Assembly: GCA_021166815.1 (NCBI GenBank)
Contig: JAJPEO010000098.1
Span: 1 to 15,253, forward strand
Reading direction: 5' to 3'
Source: Nocardioides sp.
GTDB taxonomy: Bacteria; Actinomycetota; Actinomycetes; Propionibacteriales; Nocardioidaceae
DNA length: 15,253 nt
Shown: positions 12,864 to 15,253 of the stretch, one piece after another
Layout: each line of letters opens with the position of its first letter
Numbering within the stretch: the stretch's first letter is position 1
Program-made: the position numbers and the translations under genes
The notes under the pieces: model-generated
What the model was told of the DNA's origin: nothing
The model's input: only the letters and a program-made list of their open reading frames with translations
The model's database searches: none

Positions 12864-14642
12864 TCAGTCCTTGATCTCGCAGATGACCTCGCCGTTGGAG
12901 ACGGTCGCGCCGACAGCGGCGGACAGGCCCGTGACGGTGCCGGCCTTGTGGGCCTTGAGGGGCTGCTCCATCTTCATCGCCTCCATGACCACCAGGACGT
13001 CGCCCTCGGCGACCTCCTGGCCGTCCTCGACGGCGACCTTGACGATGGTGCCCTGCATGGGGGAGGTGACCGCGTCGCCGGAGACGGCAGCGCCGGCCTT
13101 CTTGGCCGCACGCTTGGGCTTCTTGGCCCCACCGGCGCCACCACCGGTGGACAGGCCGCCCAGGCCGGCCGGGAGGACGACCTCGAGGCGGCGCCCGCCG
13201 ACCTCGACGGTCACCTTCTGGCGCTCGCCGGCCTCCTCGGCCTCGGCGACCTCGCCGCCGTAGGGCTCGATCTCGTTGACGAAGTCGGTCTCGATCCAGG
13301 TGGTGTAGACGTCGAAGGAGCCCTCGCCCGTGGGGTTGGAGGCGCCGACGTAAGCCGGGTCGTTGACGACGGCCTTGTGGAACGGGATGACCGTGGGCAT
13401 GCCGTCGACGACGAACTCGTCGAGCGCGCGGCGCGAGCGCTCCAGCGCCTGCTGGCGGTCGCGGCCGGTGACGATGAGCTTGGCCACGAGGGAGTCGAAG
13501 GAGCCCGGGATGGTCTCGCCCGCGACGTAGCCGCCGTCCACGCGGATGCCGGGGCCGCTCGGCGGCTCCCACTGCGACAGGGTGCCGGGCGCCGGCATGA
13601 AGTTGCGGCCGCCGTCCTCGGCGTTGATGCGGAACTCGATGGAGTGGCCGCGGATCTCGGGGTCGTCGTAGCCGAGCTCCTCGCCGGCGGCGATGCGGAA
13701 CATCTCGCGGACCAGGTCGATGCCGGTGACCTCCTCCGAGACCGGGTGCTCGACCTGGAGGCGGGTGTTGACCTCGAGGAAGGAGATGGTGCCGTCGTCG
13801 GCGACGAGGAACTCGCAGGTGCCGGCGCCGACGTAGCCGGCCTCGCGCAGGATCGCCTTGGACGAGGTGTAGAGCTTGTCGAGCTGCTCGTCGGTGAGGA
13901 ACGGCGCGGGGGCCTCCTCGACCAGCTTCTGGTGGCGACGCTGCAGCGAGCAGTCGCGGGTGGAGACCACGACGACGTTGCCGTGCTGGTCGGCCAGGCA
14001 CTGGGTCTCGACGTGGCGCGGGTGGTGCAGGAACTTCTCCACCAGGCACTCGCCGCGACCGAACGCGCCGATGGCCTCGCGGACAGCCGACTCGTAGAGC
14101 TCGGGGATCTCCTCGAGGGTGGTGGCGACCTTGAGGCCACGGCCACCGCCACCGAAGACGGCCTTGATCGCGACCGGGAGGCCGTGCTCCTTGGCGAAGG
14201 CGACGACCTCGTCGGCGTCCTGCACGGGGTCCTTGAGACCCGGGGCGAGGGGAGCGCCGGCGGTCAGGGCGATGTGCTTGGCCTTGGCCTTGTCACCGAG
14301 GGCCTCGATGGCCGCCGGCGGGGGACCGATCCAGATCAGGCCCGCGTCGATGACCGCCTGGGCGAAGGCGGCGTTCTCGGCGAGGAATCCGTAGCCGGGG
14401 TGCACCGAGTCGGCGCCGGCCTTCTCCGCGACCGCCAGGATCTTGTCGATGTCGAGGTAGGAGTCGGCCGGGGTCGCGCCGTTCAGCGAGTGGGCCTCGT
14501 CGGCCAGGCGCACGAACTGTGCGTCCCGGTCGGGATCGGCGTAGACCGCGACGCTGCCGATACCGGCGTCCTTGCACGCGCGGATGACACGGACGGCGAT
14601 CTCACCGCGGTTGGCGATGAGGACCTTCTTCAAGCCGGACAC
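12864..14642 (-). CDS. accA3: Acetyl/propionyl-CoA carboxylase alpha subunit (biotin carboxylase + biotin carrier)
   Basis: A 592-residue fusion of biotin carboxylase and biotin carboxyl carrier protein. It carboxylates biotin with ATP and bicarbonate for acyl-CoA carboxylases that supply malonyl- or methylmalonyl-CoA. Visible signatures are [19 protein letters not shown] at the N-terminus, [10 protein letters not shown] (81-90), the ATP-grasp glycine loop [11 protein letters not shown] (161-171), [12 protein letters not shown] and [15 protein letters not shown] (290-304). After a Gly/Ala/Lys-rich linker (about 500-520) comes the biotinylation site EAMKM with Lys557. It matches M. tuberculosis AccA3 along its length, as I remember that sequence. 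The start is GTG 14642, supported by AGGAG 6 nt upstream; the ATG at 14672 would put that ribosome site inside the coding sequence. No carboxyltransferase (accD) gene is in the window. Confidence 0.95.
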   Translation of the reverse strand: MSGLKKVLIANRGEIAVRVIRACKDAGIGSVAVYADPDRDAQFVRLADEAHSLNGATPADSYLDIDKILAVAEKAGADSVHPGYGFLAENAAFAQAVIDAGLIWIGPPPAAIEALGDKAKAKHIALTAGAPLAPGLKDPVQDADEVVAFAKEHGLPVAIKAVFGGGGRGLKVATTLEEIPELYESAVREAIGAFGRGECLVEKFLHHPRHVETQCLADQHGNVVVVSTRDCSLQRRHQKLVEEAPAPFLTDEQLDKLYTSSKAILREAGYVGAGTCEFLVADDGTISFLEVNTRLQVEHPVSEEVTGIDLVREMFRIAAGEELGYDDPEIRGHSIEFRINAEDGGRNFMPAPGTLSQWEPPSGPGIRVDGGYVAGETIPGSFDSLVAKLIVTGRDRQQALERSRRALDEFVVDGMPTVIPFHKAVVNDPAYVGASNPTGEGSFDVYTTWIETDFVNEIEPYGGEVAEAEEAGERQKVTVEVGGRRLEVVLPAGLGGLSTGGGAGGAKKPKRAAKKAGAAVSGDAVTSPMQGTIVKVAVEDGQEVAEGDVLVVMEAMKMEQPLKAHKAGTVTGLSAAVGATVSNGEVICEIKD

Positions 14643-14648
14643 TGGCCA

Positions 14649-14653
14649 CTCCT
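14649..14653 (-). promoter_or_regulatory. Ribosome binding site fixing the accA3 start
   Basis: AGGAG on the minus strand, 6 nt before GTG 14642. It decides for GTG 14642 over the in-frame ATG at 14672. Confidence 0.7.
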
Positions 14654-14684
14654 GAGATCTGCGAGGCGACATACTCCGCCGGGC

Positions 14685-14690
14685 AGCGTA
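14685..14690 (-). promoter_or_regulatory. Possible -10 element (TACGCT) of accA3
   Basis: On the minus strand TACGCT lies 42 nt upstream of GTG 14642, in the 79-bp gap after the ABC-transporter gene. It is the same hexamer as before PNP, but here it would give a leader of about 35 nt that includes the AGGAG site. No convincing -35 is present. Confidence 0.35.
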
Positions 14691-14721
14691 TCGTCCGGCC
14701 CCGCCGACCCGGTGATCGGTC

Positions 14722-15253
14722 TCAGGGCTGGACGACTGCGGGGTAGGCGTGGACCGCCCCGTGCACGCCTACGCGGATGGTCTCGCCCACGCGGGGCGCC
14801 GTGGGGCCTGTGACGCGCGCCACGATCGCGGTGCCGTCGTCGACCAGGGTCAGGCGCAGCGCGGCGTCGTGGCCGTAGAAGCTGACGTCGTCCACCCGTG
14901 CCGCGACACCGTGCTCGGCGACCGAGACCTGGTCGGGCCGGATGACCAGGACCAGCTCCGAGGAGGTCGCCGGCTCGGCGAGCTCGAGGGTGCCGAGGGC
15001 CGAGAACGCGGCCGTCCCGCTGGGGTCGGGGACCCCGGGCAGAGCGGTGGCTCCGCCCACGAAGTGGGCCAGCTCGGGGTCGAACGGGCTCATGTAGATC
15101 TCGGAGGGCGAGCCGGCCTGGATCAGGCGGCCGGCGCGCAGCACCGCCACCTGGTCGGCGAGGGAGAGCGCCTCGGACTGGTCGTGCGTCACCAGCAGGC
15201 CGGTGGCGCTCGCGGCGTGCCGCGCGCGCGCCCCCGCCCCGCCCCTCGTCTCC
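14722..15253 (-). CDS. ABC-transporter ATP-binding protein, C-terminal part (5' end missing)
   Basis: Partial ATPase of the PotA/FbpC/MalK-like importer group. Reading leftward from the edge, the first credible residues are [17 protein letters not shown], which contains the switch (H-loop) histidine after the missing Walker [21 protein letters not shown] follows, the usual end of the nucleotide-binding domain. After [10 protein letters not shown] comes a TOBE-type beta domain ([12 protein letters not shown], then [17 protein letters not shown]), ending PAVVQP. A GTG at 15192 is the Val of VTHDQ and not a real start. Walker A, signature and Walker B lie beyond the window. Positions about 15223-15253 read as GC repeat and probably are degraded contig-end sequence. 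The VGGATALPG and TOBE pattern suggests an iron(III) or similar importer; the substrate is not certain. It ends 79 bp before accA3 on the same strand. Confidence 0.85.
   Translation of the reverse strand, partial: ETRGGAGARARHAASATGLLVTHDQSEALSLADQVAVLRAGRLIQAGSPSEIYMSPFDPELAHFVGGATALPGVPDPSGTAAFSALGTLELAEPATSSELVLVIRPDQVSVAEHGVAARVDDVSFYGHDAALRLTLVDDGTAIVARVTGPTAPRVGETIRVGVHGAVHAYPAVVQP

Noticed and set aside
12807-14813. Long plus-strand open frame opposite accA3 (over 600 codons)
   Set aside because: It is the antisense shadow of a clear biotin carboxylase/carrier gene. Its product is low-complexity (Val/Gly/Asp/Leu-rich) with no recognisable domain, as expected in very GC-rich DNA.
1-15253. 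A new defence, mobile or biosynthetic system
   Set aside because: All long genes belong to recognisable conserved families. There are no transposases, integrases, toxin-antitoxin pairs, nucleases or biosynthetic cores, and composition is even along the window.

Overview
The window is about 15 kb of very GC-rich DNA with GTG starts, leaderless-looking promoters and high-GC actinobacterial codon use. Several proteins resemble mycobacterial ones closely (LpdC, the quinone-reductase LpdA, AccA3 and an Rv0785-like flavoprotein). A Nocardioides-like or related actinobacterium is likely, but the genus cannot be fixed from sequence alone. The gene content is mostly conserved chromosome. I see no phage, IS element, CRISPR array, tRNA or rRNA. 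Both extreme ends (about 1-75 and 15223-15253) turn into G/C homopolymer-like sequence inside otherwise well conserved genes. This suggests a contig with degraded ends rather than true gene structure.

Layout. (1) Positions 1-468, minus: 5' part of thiol peroxidase tpx, divergent from 541-1857, plus: a DUF2252 kinase-like protein. (2) Positions 1854-5378, minus, a close-packed run read right to left: gamma-glutamylcyclotransferase-like protein, secreted beta-propeller protein, purine nucleoside phosphorylase, and a uronate-dehydrogenase-like SDR. The SDR's stop codon shares a CTAG with the DUF2252 stop. (3) Positions 5447-8252, plus: dihydrolipoyl dehydrogenase followed by a paralogue without the redox disulfide (quinone reductase type). 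(4) Positions 8359-10400, plus: secreted SpoIID-domain protein translationally coupled to an SGNH-hydrolase lipoprotein. (5) Positions 10403-12720, minus: TetR-family regulator coupled by ATGA to a large FAD dehydrogenase, with a palindromic operator candidate in its promoter. (6) Positions 12864-14642, minus: biotin carboxylase/biotin carrier subunit (AccA3 type). (7) Positions 14722 to the right edge, minus: C-terminal part of an ABC-transporter ATPase.

How it fits together. The genes cover thiol redox and peroxide defence (tpx, two Lpd-family flavoproteins, GGCT-like protein), purine salvage (PNP), acyl-CoA carboxylation (AccA3) and cell-wall or envelope remodelling (SpoIID plus SGNH lipoprotein). 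From memory, the PNP, GGCT-like and LpdA neighbourhood and its orientations match the M. tuberculosis Rv3303c-Rv3307 region, with AccA3 (Rv3285) not far away, so this is a conserved actinobacterial block.

The most interesting sequence-level points are: a recurring TANNNT box placed 6-7 nt before start codons; a DUF2252 protein whose kinase-like motifs appear in permuted order; a cluster of mutually exclusive hairpins between accA3 and the TetR promoter; and the coupled SpoIID/SGNH pair. No convincing new defence or mobile system is visible.
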